Assembly: GCF_008831285.2 (NCBI RefSeq)
Contig: NC_045144.1
Coordinates: 11,139,672 to 11,203,671, forward strand
Length of the DNA stretch: 64,000 nucleotides
Reading direction: 5' to 3'
Origin: Nymphaea colorata
Taxonomy: Eukaryota > Streptophyta > Magnoliopsida > Nymphaeales > Nymphaeaceae
The translations under genes and the position numbers were made by a program. The stretch's first letter is position 1; each line of letters begins with the position of its first letter. The notes below the pieces were generated by a model, which ran no database searches, had not been told where the DNA came from, and saw only the letters and a program-made list of their open reading frames with translations. Below, in pieces: positions 1 to 9,566 of this stretch.

Positions 1-372
1 TAAGAAAGCATTTTCGACATCTAATTGATACAAGGGCCAGTCATAATGCACAGCAATAGAAACAATAAGGCGTATGGTCCCCAAACTAGCCATAGGAGAA
101 AAAGTCTCAAAGAAGTTGACCCCATATGTTTATGTATACCCTTTTGTGATGGAACGAGCTTTATAATGCTCTACTGAGTCATCCATCAAATACTTGATGG
201 TGAAGACTCATTTAGAGCAAACGATATCACAACCAGGAGGAAGATCAACCAAGTCCCACGTCACCCATTGGAGCAAAGCATCCATTTCATCCTGCATAGG
301 CTGCCGCCATCTGGGGTCAAGTAACGCCTGCTAGTAACTAGAAGGAACAGAGTGTGTAGATAATGCAGACAC
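1..372 (-). pseudogene. Copia A reverse transcriptase, N-terminal part
   Basis: The minus strand matches the start of the Copia reverse transcriptase domain found intact-looking in F and G: a Trp-rich opening, the stretch reading KARLVAKGYTQ in relatives, and the segment up to YQLDVKNAF. Only the N-terminal third is in the window, so the YVDD catalytic motif lies outside. Stops and frameshifts are present. The MITE at 373-764 cuts it from the linker that follows. Confidence 0.75.
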
Positions 373-764
373 CATAGTCATAGAAAACGCGTTTTTTTGA
401 AAAAAACGCAATAAATTAAATGGCCATTTAAAATTTAAAAACGTGCTTTTTTTTTTAAAAAAAAAGTTAGAAACGAAAAAAACGTGTTTTTAATGCATTT
501 TTTCGTGTTTTTTTCAATTTTTTCATTTTTTCAGTTTTTTAATACCAAACAGTTTTTTTCATTTTTTATTTTTTATTTTTGCAAATTTACTTACCTTTTG
601 ATGTTTGTGTTATTAGTTTCTCACTTATTTTATTTTTCTCCCATTTTTAGTTTTTTAAAATTTTTAAAAGTTTACCTTTTTTTTTCCTTTTTTTTCAAGC
701 TCGTTGTATTATACCCGAAAAAAACCTCACCGTTTAAAACTCCAAGACATTATTTGTGACTATG
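373..764. mobile_element. hAT-like MITE, T-rich, inserted in Copia A
   Basis: A 392 bp T-rich insert interrupts Copia A between linker and reverse transcriptase. Its ends form a short inverted repeat, CATAGTCA at the left and TGACTATG at the right. The flanks are an 8 bp near-duplication, GCAGACAC (365-372) and GCGAACAC (765-772), with 6 of 8 matching. An 8 bp target duplication points to the hAT superfamily. No transposase is coded; the 91-residue reading frame inside is Phe-rich low complexity. A related T-rich segment lies at 56880-57165. Confidence 0.6.
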
Positions 765-1431
765 GCGAACACAAGCTGTATTAAGCTACCACCAAGAGTA
801 TTAGTAGAACAAATTCTGAGATGTGATGAAGAGTACACTGTCGTTTGCCTTTGCGCAAGGCAATAGCTAAATCGAAAGGTATCTCAGAACCATCCTCAGT
901 GACATCAGGTATACTTACATCTTGAGAAGAGATTGGTGGGCGGTCATGAGCAGAAGCATATTGGCAGATGTAAACCAGTGGGGGATCACAGAATCTGTGA
1001 AAACCTGGAGAAGATTCACATGGAACAAATTGAAGGGGATATAGATAGGAATAGGTGAAGGAATAGGCGACATCATTTCGAACAAGGGTGAAGCCGACTA
1101 AAAGTAAGGACGAGGCTCAAAGAATGTAACATTTGCACTGATGTCTTGCTTATTCATATGGAGATCAAAAACAAGTGTAACCCTTTTGGTGTTTTGGATA
1201 GCAAATAAAATAACATTTAATCGCTTGAGCAGCAAGTTTGTCTCTAGTAGGGCCAAGGACATGGACAAAACAGGTGCATCCGAACACTTTGGGTGGAAGA
1301 GAAAAAAAGGGTCTATCTGGATAAAAGAGCTGAATAGCAATTTGATTGTCAAAGGAAGATGGAAGACGGTTAATTTGGTAACATGCAGTCAGAATGGCAT
1401 CACCCCAAAATTGCACAAGAACAAAGCTATG
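765..1431 (-). pseudogene. Copia A linker and integrase C-terminal part
   Basis: Minus-strand reading frames here match the Copia integrase C-terminus (QFWGDAILTACY, then VFGCTCFVHVLGPT and a KGYTCF segment) followed by the Pro/Ser-rich linker before reverse transcriptase, which has the PIALRKG-like motif near 840. The two best frames overlap with a frameshift between them. It continues the integrase of 1775-2450 across the MITE at 1432-1774. Confidence 0.75.
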
Positions 1432-1774
1432 CTATGTCACATGGGTGCGGGTACGGTACGGGTTCGGGTACGGCAATTTTGAAAATTATGGGTACGCGGA
1501 TATGGCAAATTTTTAAATTCTCAAAAATGATCAAATGAAAAAAGCATTAATAGTCTTATATGCTGCAAAACATATAAGAAAAATGAGAGGAAAATATGGA
1601 ATCTTACTGGAAAGGAAATATAAAAGAAGGGAAAAATAAAAAATTAGAGAAAAATTTAAGTTTGATAATATAATTTTAAAAATTTTAAAATGCAGTCGTA
1701 CTCGTACCCATGTCACCATACCCACTTACCCGACACGAGTACCTGGACAAAACAGGCATATCCATGTTACACAG
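1432..1774. mobile_element. hAT-like MITE with GGGTACGG-type subterminal repeats
   Basis: A 343 bp insert splits the Copia A integrase. An 8 bp direct repeat, AAGCTATG, flanks it at 1424-1431 and 1775-1782. The termini are imperfect inverted repeats, CTATGTCACATGG at the left and the complement of CTGTGTAACATGG at the right, matching at 11 of 13 positions. Repeated GGGTACGG-like words lie inside both ends. There is no coding capacity. Elements at 30816-31359 and 57172-57506 share the termini and G-rich subterminal words. Confidence 0.75.
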
Positions 1775-2828
1775 AAGCTATGTAACATGAGTGTGTGAGC
1801 CATATCAAGTAACTGATGATGTTTAAGTTTAAATGTTGTTTTGTTGTGAAGTATGAGAATAGGTAAATTGAGGGCGAATTCCATACTTGGAGTAAAAGTG
1901 TAGCAAAGTACTTGATTTAAATTCAAGAGCATTATCAATGCAAGTATTTTTTAGAATGAAACCAAACTGAGTCTTCATTTCAACGTATAACTTCATACCT
2001 GTCTTTTAGCAAGTATACCCAACTAACACAAGAAAAATGATCAACAATGACAAGATAATACTTAAACTTGGCCCGGCTTACAACCTCGCTAGGCCTCCAA
2101 ACATCGACATGAATAAGATCAAAGACAGCATGATTAGACGGACTAATACGGGAAGGAAAACTACTTTTAGTATGTTTGACCAATTGATAGGCTTCACCTT
2201 GAAAAGACTCAGATGCTGAAATATTGGGAAAGACACTACGAAGTTTGGACAATGATGGATGACCCAATCGGAGATGCCACTGGTATGGGGTAGGCTTCGA
2301 GAGAGAAGTAGATATCACAACCTCCACTGGTTCCGATAGTATGTAAACTCCCTTGTGCTCATGGCTACCACCAATCGTCTTCCCATTTTGCAAATCCTGA
2401 AGAGAACATGAACCAGGATCAAATATAGCTCTACAATGCAGATCATTCATCAGTTGTGTAATAGATAGAAAATTAGCAAGAAATTATGGGCCATATAACA
2501 GATGGGAAATAGAAACAGAACTAAAGAGTTTCACATCCCCAAATCCCATAATAAGAGAAAGCCGTCTGTCAGCAAGCCTAACATGTTGAGGCTGTAGGAA
2601 TATGTGCAATGAATAAATAGATGAGGCTGACTACAAAAGTGTTTTGAAGCCCCCAGAATCAACAATCCACATGGTACCTAATTGGTGATTAATACTACCA
2701 GTAGATAAAGTAGAATCCATCATAACAGTAGAGGTAGTTGCAGATGTTGTAGCAACGAGAAACCGCTGAGATAGAATCTGATCATACTCTTCTTTGCTCA
2801 AGGTCAAAGTAAAGTTATCAGGAGTCAC
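1775..2828 (-). pseudogene. Copia A protease, pre-integrase and integrase core
   Basis: The reading frame at 1980-2450 carries the pre-integrase zinc motif (WHLRLGHPS, with the later Cys pair degraded) and the integrase core start (DLIHVDVWRPSEV, YYLVIVDHFS). Upstream, 2631-2828 holds the end of gag and the protease start, MWIVDSGG, the Asp-Ser-Gly catalytic triad of retroviral-type proteases. Stops separate the blocks, for example near 2460-2630. Confidence 0.75.
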
Positions 2829-3729
2829 TACGGAAGGAGTCTCCCCTAGTGGTGTGACCGCTCGAGCAGATCCTACTGGAGTATAAGCAGTAAAGGTCCC
2901 TCTGCCCTGAGTTATGGAGACAGGACGGCCATGTTTGTCCCAACACCTACCTTATAAATGTCCCAACTTTCCATAATAAGTACACTGAAGTCACCCTCTG
3001 CCCCCTGCACCACAGCCTGATCCTCTTCCCCTAGAGGCTTGTCCACGTCCTCTAGGCACTGCTAGGGCTGTGGCAGGAGCCTTACTCAGAGGCTAAGAAA
3101 GAGAGACAACCAGTCGACTGAGTCTATTATATGTCTCAGCAAGATCTGGAATATCAGCTCCAATAAGCATATGTACTTTAACTACCTCAAACTTACGTGA
3201 CAAACCAGCCAAGAACTTTGCCACCATTGTCTGCTCGAAATGTGTCTTGTAGCATGCCTGACAAGGAGGTTGAAGGGCCTTCAATTGTTCATATGATGCC
3301 TTAACTAAAGCAAAGTATTGGAACAATTCCAGGTCATCCTGCTGTAGTTTGAGAAGTTCTTCCTCAACTTGTAAGATTTTAGAAGCATTCTTGTCATGGG
3401 AATAAGTCTGTCTTAAGAATGTCCACATGTGTTTGACAATTGTATAGTAAGCAAGAGTAGGGCAAATATCAGGTTGCACACTATTTATAATCCAGGACAG
3501 AATAATGCTATTGTCTTCTTTCCAAGTGACATACTTCCCTGTTTTAACAAATCGTTCATCCTCTTCAAGGACGTGGTCTTTTCGATGCCCTACAACTGAC
3601 ATCATAAACATACGAGACCAAATTTCGTAATTGTGTCCATCAAATTTCACAGTAGAACCATAAAAAAAATGGCTTCCCAACAACTTTATACTTATTATCG
3701 GTCTCGTTGTTGGTATCATCAGCCATATT
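2829..3729 (-). pseudogene. Copia A gag
   Basis: A 222-residue frame (3093-3761) holds the gag region with YGSTVKFDGHNYEIW, a WIINSVQPDI segment and the LQVEEELLKLQQ helix. The expected start, reading MADDTNNETDNK, is at about 3726 in another frame, and an extra T in a run near 3665 shifts between them. Toward the C-terminus, around 2940-3000, a zinc knuckle is recognisable, but its second Cys is replaced by Tyr and a stop follows GHL. Confidence 0.75.
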
Positions 3730-4456
3730 GAGCTGCTGTCCAATAATTCAAAGCTGCACAAATAGATTAAAAAATTTTGCAGTAGACTAGCAACACCACA
3801 ATCCCCACAATCAAGAAGGAATTCAACTTAACATATAATCACTTCTGATTATTTGATTCAGCAACTTATAAAACTAACTTTAGAACAAGAAGGAAGCAAC
3901 CCACTTATTTTCCAATATCAACGACACTCATGAGGGACATGTATGCAGGTTACATATGCAGGCTAGGTAGAACTGCAGTATAAATATGGATAAACAGGAA
4001 CATCAACCTCAATTAGTCTGCCCAACTTCAATGCAAAAACGGAATTAGCCAGACCAACTTCAACACAGAGAAAGTCTGCCCAACTCCAGACCGACAACAA
4101 TAGGAAGACAGCAGCCACCTATAATGAGACTGATTGACTTCACCAATAGGAAATGGAGGATGTCAGCCTTCCTTCATGCCAAACTAAACTCCAGTCCTTC
4201 TTCAGATCTGAACCACTCCACCATCATCAACGACTAAGGTAATACTACTTCAATTCATCATCCGATCAACGGAACTAATCAGCAACGCATGAGATTAAGT
4301 CGTGATCAGATCCCTGATCGATGCCATGGTGAACTTTAACTCCCGATAAAACAGTGCAAATGAGGTTGGGAGAAGAAAAGGAAGAAAAATAAGAAGAAGA
4401 AGAAGAGGAGGAGGGAGCGACCAACCTATAGCGTCAAGCTCACTTAAGGTTAGGAA
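3730..4456 (-). other. Copia A 5' leader, non-coding
   Basis: This is the untranslated leader between the primer-binding site and gag. It is AC-rich on the plus strand. I see no reading frame or repeat that I can interpret. Confidence 0.5.
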
Positions 4457-4468
4457 GCTCTGATACCA
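4457..4468 (-). other. Primer-binding site of Copia A (tRNA-iMet)
   Basis: The minus strand reads TGGTATCAGAGC, the standard Copia primer site complementary to the 3' end of initiator tRNA-Met, directly next to the LTR boundary. Confidence 0.85.
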
Positions 4469-4626
4469 TATTACGCTAGTCACAGGTATGAGGAGAGAGA
4501 AAAGAGCAGTTAGTCATAACATTCATCTGCCCTAATCTCTTATTAAAAGAGAAATAAGATAAAACTGAACAATTACACAATAGGTCCAAAAATAAAACAA
4601 ATAATAATAAAGAGCTGCTCCTAACA
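4469..4626 (-). repeat. 5' LTR of Copia A (right edge approximate)
   Basis: The LTR begins right after the primer site. Its inner edge reads TATTACG, where family 1 LTRs have TGTTAC, so the terminal dinucleotide looks mutated. It keeps the CCCTAATCTC core of family 1 LTRs. The outer edge is set at CTCCTAACA by analogy with family 1; no second copy in the window allows a check. Confidence 0.55.
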
Positions 4627-4929
4627 AAAACAATATATAACTTGTCATTTAAATATAAAAAATTGTAAAATGACGTGAAAATACATGCATAATTCATACC
4701 ATTAAGTAATAGGCAGTAGATCCAATCAATTGCAGAACACAAACAAAGATGATACACTGAATCTAATCAGATTTAGATTAGAATCTAAGGCTTGCAAGCT
4801 CCATACTCACACCTGGAAATTATTCAAACCAGGACCCACAAACAAATTGAAGGAAATACAAATATGAGATATTCATTGCTTTTCTCCAATTAGAATCAAG
4901 CCTCATAATAGTTAGCAGGTTCACTGTAT
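4627..4929. other. Unassigned AT-rich stretch
   Basis: This lies between Copia A and the next Copia fragment. It is probably part of the linker or reverse transcriptase of A2 or old flanking sequence. No motif is recognised. Confidence 0.4.
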
Positions 4930-5767
4930 GAATGGATGGCAACTAGACTTTTCTTGAATCTAGGAGAAAATGATTCATAAGGGATAAATCTTTGAGGTGG
5001 TTGCAGGTATCTATCAGATCTTCTTGTATATGGTTATGTGTTCATATTATTTCTAGAACCTTCTCTGGCTGTATGTCTCCTATGATAGGTAACTATTTCT
5101 TTTGTGGGTTCAACATCGTTGTTTACATTTTGATCAATATAATCAATTGCTTCATTAAAATCATTATAACTATCTTGATCACCCACCTGGGTAATATTTG
5201 ATGGCAGCAAATTCATATAAAAAAAAGTATAAATTGAATCATGTTTTGAATCATGTTCTTAAAAAACTTTTTCTTGTTCAAGAAACACAACATTTCTAGA
5301 AACATATAGTTCATCTGTTTTAATATTGTAACATATATACACTTTTTGACTTTCAAAATGTCCTAGGAAAACACATTTTTATGGCTTTAGAAGAAAGCTT
5401 ATTAATTTGATTGCCAAGAATAAAACATTTTCAACCAGACACTTTTAGTCGATTATAATTGGGTTCAATATTATAAAGTTTTTAAAAAGGAGAGACGTTA
5501 TTCAAATTTTTGAAGGTATTCTATTGATTAAATAAGCAGAAATTAGAACTGCCTCAGACCAAAAAATTTTAGGTACTACTTTTGAAATAAGAAGAGTTGC
5601 AGCAGTTTCAATAATATGACGATTTTTTCTTTCAGATATTCCATTCTGCTGATGTGTCTTTGGGCAAGATTTTTATGAATAATCTCATTTTCTTTTAAGT
5701 GATCATGAAATAGACTTGAAAGATATTCTCCTCCTGAATCAATCCTAAAAGTTTCTATAGTAGTTTC
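4930..5767 (-). pseudogene. Copia fragment A2: integrase core and linker, left half
   Basis: Minus-strand reading shows a Copia integrase of a lineage different from A, B or D: an RIDSGGEYLSS segment near 5750, then SERKNRHIIETAA and an LISAYLINRIPSK segment, then a KCVFLGHFESQKVY-like C-terminus near 5350 and an Asn/Asp-rich linker at 5034-5216. Several frameshifts are present. Element B is inserted just upstream of the RIDSGGEY segment, and the fragment resumes at 8734. Confidence 0.75.
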
Positions 5768-5960
5768 TGTTACAGCCGGCAGCCTTAGAGAGAGAATCGT
5801 TAATTCATTTACTAACCCTAATCTCCATTATAAAGAGATTAAGGTTGAAGAGAGGTTTACAAAGTACATCAACCGAAAATAGAGGAATGTTTAAGGAGAC
5901 CTCCTAACTATTAAATATTGCAAAGAACCACCTAAAAACATAAACTCTTCTAATTCAACA
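5768..5960 (-). repeat. 3' LTR of Copia B
   Basis: Runs TGTTACAGCC...ATTCAACA on the plus strand, a 193 bp copy of the LTR at 8536-8728. In element sense it has a TATA-like TTTATAATGG near 5824-5836. The polypurine tract GAGGGGGAG (element sense) lies at 5961-5969. Confidence 0.93.
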
Positions 5961-6126
5961 CTCCCCCTCAAGCTGAAGCATACATATTAATCATGCTCAG
6001 CTTGTCACAACATCTAGAGAAATCACCAATAGGAAGAGCTTTAGTGAAAACATATGTAGCTTGATCTTCTGATGATACATGAATAGTGGTTATGGTTCCT
6101 CCTTGAACGAGATCCCGAGTGTAATG
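5961..6126 (-). pseudogene. RNase H C-terminal tail of Copia B
   Basis: The minus strand reads the last 50 or so residues of Copia RNase H: RDLVQGGTITTIHV, SSEDQATYVFTKALPIGDF, and a stop just before the polypurine tract. The upstream part of the domain, including the catalytic acidic residues, is deleted. The pre-integrase frame that runs into the junction is a different frame, so the join is not an in-frame fusion. Confidence 0.85.
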
Positions 6127-6811
6127 GATCAAATAGTCCACAACTTGATGGACTAAGAAAAGATGAATAACTGCTACGTGTGTGCATGCCAAGTTGACAA
6201 ACCTCACACTGGAACGACTCTGGTACTGATAGATAAGGAAGTAGGTGACGGAGCTTGGAGACAGATGGATGACCAAGTCTAAGATGCAACTGGAAGGAGG
6301 AGAACAATGAAAAAGTCGAGACAGCTGCAATACCCACAGAATCAGACAGGAAGTAGATGCCCCCTTTCTCATAGCCTCCACCAATCGTCTACCCAGTTTG
6401 GAAGTTCTGAAATGAACATACACCGGAGTCAAATGTAACACGACAATGTAAATCATTAATCAATTGTCCAACTGATAAAAGATTAGTGGAAAACTTAGGA
6501 ACACATAACACATTAGGAATTGTCGTAGACTGAGAAATCTTAATATCTCCATAACCCATAACAGGAGACCATCTATCATCTGCAAGTCTCACATGACGTG
6601 TCTAAGGTAATGAGTGTAGCACGATAAACATAGAAGGTCTACTACAAACATGCATCGATGCTCCTAAATCAATAATCCAAGTAGTACCTATATCATGTGG
6701 AGCAGTATCAATGGACATAGCATTGTCTATCATAACTGTAGAGGCCAACGGTTGAGTAGATATGTGTGCTAAGAACTCCTCATACTCTGACTTGTTGATA
6801 TTCACAGTCAC
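6127..6811 (-). pseudogene. Protease and pre-integrase region of Copia B
   Basis: The frame at 6602-6811 ends gag and enters protease, with TTWIIDLGAS in place of the usual IDSGAS, so the Ser of the catalytic triad is Leu. Frames at 6389-6592 and 6041-6337 continue through VLCVPKFSTNLLSVGQL and the pre-integrase zinc motif (HLRLGHPS, then CEVCQLGMH). The sequence then breaks at the deletion junction. Confidence 0.85.
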
Positions 6812-7742
6812 AGTCTCAGGATTGGAAGAAGATAAAGACCCCTCTACTACTGATGAAGCTGCCTGGATAGATCCAATAAGAGACTGTAATGAATTTTTGC
6901 CTTGCTTAGATGCAACACCTCTTCTTAGGGGTATAGCCGACCATGTTTATCCCAACATCTGTCTTCCAAATGCCCTATTTTCCCATGAAGGTGCACTGAA
7001 ATCTCCCACGACCTCCTCCTGACCCTCGGCCTATGCCCCTCCCCCTGAAGAAATTACGTCCACAGCCTCCTGAAGCTACCAAAGCAAAGGGAGTAGCATC
7101 GGTGGAAGGCGGAGAAAGAGTCACAGCAAGACGGCTGAGTCTGTTTTAAGCCTCAGCTAGGTCAAGAATTTCTGCTCCAGTCAACATCTGTGCCTTTGCT
7201 ACTGCATACTCGGGAGAGAGACCCTGTAGAAACTTTGCCACCATAGACTGTTCACCATGAGTCTTGTGGCATGTGGGACATGGAGGACGCAAAGCTTTAA
7301 GTCTTTCATAGATTGACTTGATGAAAGCGAAGTACTGAGCAAGACTTTGGTCACCCTGTCACAAATTAAGTAATTTCTCGTCCACCTGCAAGATCTTGCT
7401 AACATTCTTTTCATTTGAGTACGTTTGCTTCAAAAAATCCCACATTTGTTTGGCAGATGTATAATATGTAATAACAGAGGTAATCTGTGGTTGCACACTA
7501 TTCATGATTCATGACATGACAATATTATTATCTTCCTTCCATGAACTATATCTTCCACTATTCATCAGAGGCTCATCTTCTTCTATAACATGTTCCTTCC
7601 TATGTCCAATCACAAACATTATAAATACATGGGACCAAATCTTATAGTTAGATCCATCTAACTTTACAGTAGAGCCATAAGAAAAGAGATTGCTTGTGTT
7701 CTTATGCTCATACTGCATCTCTGTCTTGCCTTCAGCGGCCAT
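6812..7742 (-). pseudogene. gag of Copia B
   Basis: The ATG at 7742 opens a frame with [15 protein letters not shown]. It stops after NNIVMS where relatives have Trp; a TGG to TGA change fits. Further fragments at 7199-7414 and around 6950-7080 hold the LQVEEELL-type helix region and a degraded zinc knuckle. Frameshifts near 7360 and 6960 break it. Confidence 0.85.
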
Positions 7743-8522
7743 AGTGCATGACTTGACAATGTGATCTTAATATGGTTGCACTATGATACAATCAAGAGTA
7801 TAGCGTACAGCAATCAACTTGAGAAAACTTAGGCAGCAGATATATATACATATATTTTTCGCACCAAAAGCAGTCCTTAACAAATTTGTATGAACTTGCT
7901 ACTCAGTAAATCAGTCCACCAATCACAGCAATCAATAAATGAACAAGAATATATGAACTTGCTGTTCCAAACAGTCCACCAGGCTATGCACGTATGCATA
8001 TAAAAAAAATTTGTTGTTCAAATCAGTCTACCAGATTATAACACAGTCATTCAATCTGAAAAAGAATATACCCAACGTGCAGCTACTCCACTTGCAGCCA
8101 CTTTTCACAGCCAACAAAAAAATATGATAAGAATATGGTCCACGTGCAGTTAATCTTCCACGCGCACAGATCTGAACAAGAATCCACATGCAGCTACTTT
8201 TCCACGAGCCTAGATCTGAATAATAATGGAGTCCATGTGCTGCTATTCATCCACAAAGCTAGATCTGACTTACAACTTTCCACTGCAACTCCCACGCAGT
8301 TGTTTAAGCTCCATTACATCCACGTCGGGGACCTAATCACACATACCTCTCACATGTGATTAGGTTCCCCTTCCACGCTGCTTCACTATCTTTCGATCAA
8401 CAGAGAGAAGAGAGAAAGGAAGGATAGAGGAAGAGAAGAAGTGGGAAGAGATGGGAGAGGAAGAGGAGAAGGGGTCGCCGGAAAATCAGGACAGCTGCCA
8501 ACGGAGAAGGGTGGAGATCGCC
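7743..8522 (-). other. Leader of Copia B
   Basis: This is a non-coding leader between primer site and gag. It contains diverged single copies of the segments that are tandemly duplicated in F, and the hairpin at 8327-8370. A small plus-strand frame inside it (8135-8359) is not conserved. Confidence 0.7.
8327..8370. repeat. Long hairpin in family 1 leader (B copy)
   Basis: GGGGACCTAATCACA (8327-8341) pairs with TGTGATTAGGTTCCCC (8355-8370), a 15-16 bp stem with one bulge and a loop of about 13 bases. The same structure is present in F and H. Confidence 0.8.
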
Positions 8523-8535
8523 GGCTCTGATACCA
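8523..8535 (-). other. Primer-binding site of Copia B (tRNA-iMet)
   Basis: The minus strand reads TGGTATCAGAGCC, immediately next to the LTR at 8536. Confidence 0.92.
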
Positions 8536-8728
8536 TGTTACAGCCGGCAGCCTTAGAGAGAGAATTGTTAATTCATTTACCAACCCTAATCTCCATTATA
8601 AAGAGATTAGGGTTGAAGAGAGGTTTACAAAGTACATCAACCGAAAATAGAGGAATGTTTAAAGAGACCTCCTAACTATTAAATATTGCAAAGAACCACC
8701 TAGAAACATAAACTCTTCTAATTCAACA
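8536..8728 (-). repeat. 5' LTR of Copia B
   Basis: A 193 bp LTR with TG...CA ends, 188 of 193 identical to the LTR at 5768-5960. It is followed by the target duplication GTTTC. Confidence 0.93.
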
Positions 8729-8733
8729 GTTTC

Positions 8734-8933
8734 AAACTGTTTTTTAATAAGCAGATGAAAGTTATTAAAACATGTAAAAGCTTCATATTTTTGTCTAAAG
8801 AAACAAAGTCAAACTTACCTTGTGAAGTCATCAATAAATATCACATAATAAGAGTAGCCACCCTCAAATGATATCGGAGTTGTACCCCACACATCTGAAT
8901 GCATTAATGCAAAAGGACTTTTGCATACAAGCT
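8734..8933 (-). pseudogene. Copia fragment A2: integrase core, right half
   Basis: Upstream part of the A2 integrase in element sense: KSPFALMHSDVWGTTP, then GGYSYYVIFIDDFT. It matches the start of the Copia integrase core and joins on to 5762 once B is ignored. Its upstream end meets element D abruptly between about 8925 and 8940, without LTRs, so this is a recombination or deletion junction. Confidence 0.8.
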
Positions 8934-9566
8934 CTTCTCCTGGAATACACCTGTCCAAACATACGATTACCCTCTTGTTCTGTCACCATAGGATGCTCTC
9001 CCTCCTTCTCCTGTTCATGTACATCAGTAGTCGTCCCCTCTTCATCTTTGCCAAGCACCCCCTCTTCATCTTTGCCAAGCACCTTGGCAACAGGATTCTC
9101 TTCACGCCTGTAATCCATAAAGTCTGTAAACTGAATTTCCTGTGTGGGAGAATACTCTTAGACATTAACTTCTCCCCCTAAAGAGAATTCTCACCAAAAT
9201 AGGAGACATGTTCCAAGAATGTGACATCTTTGGTAATGTGAAGACGACCAGTGGTGGGATCTAGACATTTATAACCTTTTTGAGTGGAAGAATACCCAAG
9301 AAAGATGCCCTTAATAGAATTGGGATCAAGTTTTTTCACATTGGGGCTGTGGTTATGTATGAAACACACACATCCAAGACTACTCCCTGGAAGCATAGAG
9401 TAGGGAGTACGACCCTTTAGCACACGACTAGGCATGCGATTAATCAAGTAGACACTAGTAAGGATTGCATCACCCCAATAGTATTTTGGGAGATTTCTTT
9501 GGAACAATATGGCTCGGGTGACATTGAGCAACTGATGATTTTTCCTCTCAGCAACCCCATTTTGAG
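8934..9566 (-). pseudogene. Integrase C-terminus and linker start of Copia D
   Basis: The frame at 9178-9531 reads LLNVTRAILFQRN-like integrase end, YYWGDAILTSVYLINRMPSR, then the VCFIHNHSPNVKKLDP and FLGYSSTQKGYK segments. A stop follows YFGENSL. The linker beyond, rich in Glu and Gly with GKDEEG repeats, is in another frame and breaks off near GQVYSRRR. Confidence 0.8.

Larger units (their letters stand above)
1..4626 (-). mobile_element. Copia element A (left end outside window)
   Basis: Read on the minus strand from the high coordinate, this stretch gives a 5' LTR, a primer-binding site, a leader, gag, zinc knuckle, protease, integrase and the start of reverse transcriptase, which is Ty1/Copia order. 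The RNase H part and 3' LTR would lie left of position 1. Two hAT-like MITEs (373-764 and 1432-1774) interrupt pol. Frames are broken throughout, so the copy is dead. Its proteins resemble those of elements B, F, G and H but are clearly more diverged, so I treat it as a distant relative of family 1. Confidence 0.85.
5768..8728 (-). mobile_element. Copia B: deletion derivative of family 1 with intact LTRs and TSD
   Basis: Two 193 bp LTRs (5768-5960 and 8536-8728) bracket a primer site, leader, gag, protease and pre-integrase region, joined directly to the C-terminal tail of RNase H. Integrase core, reverse transcriptase and most of RNase H are missing; relative to G about 2.4 kb is gone, with the junction at about 6126/6127. 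A 5 bp target duplication, GTTTC, flanks it at 5763-5767 and 8729-8733. The LTRs differ at 5 of 193 sites, all transitions. It sits in the integrase of A2. Confidence 0.93.

Noticed and set aside
484-759. 91-residue plus-strand reading frame rich in Phe
   Set aside because: It is a translation of the T-rich interior of a MITE; low complexity, no domain.
8523-8535. tRNA-like words at primer-binding sites
   Set aside because: They match only the 3' acceptor end of initiator tRNA-Met; no cloverleaf is present, so no tRNA gene is called here or at the other primer sites.
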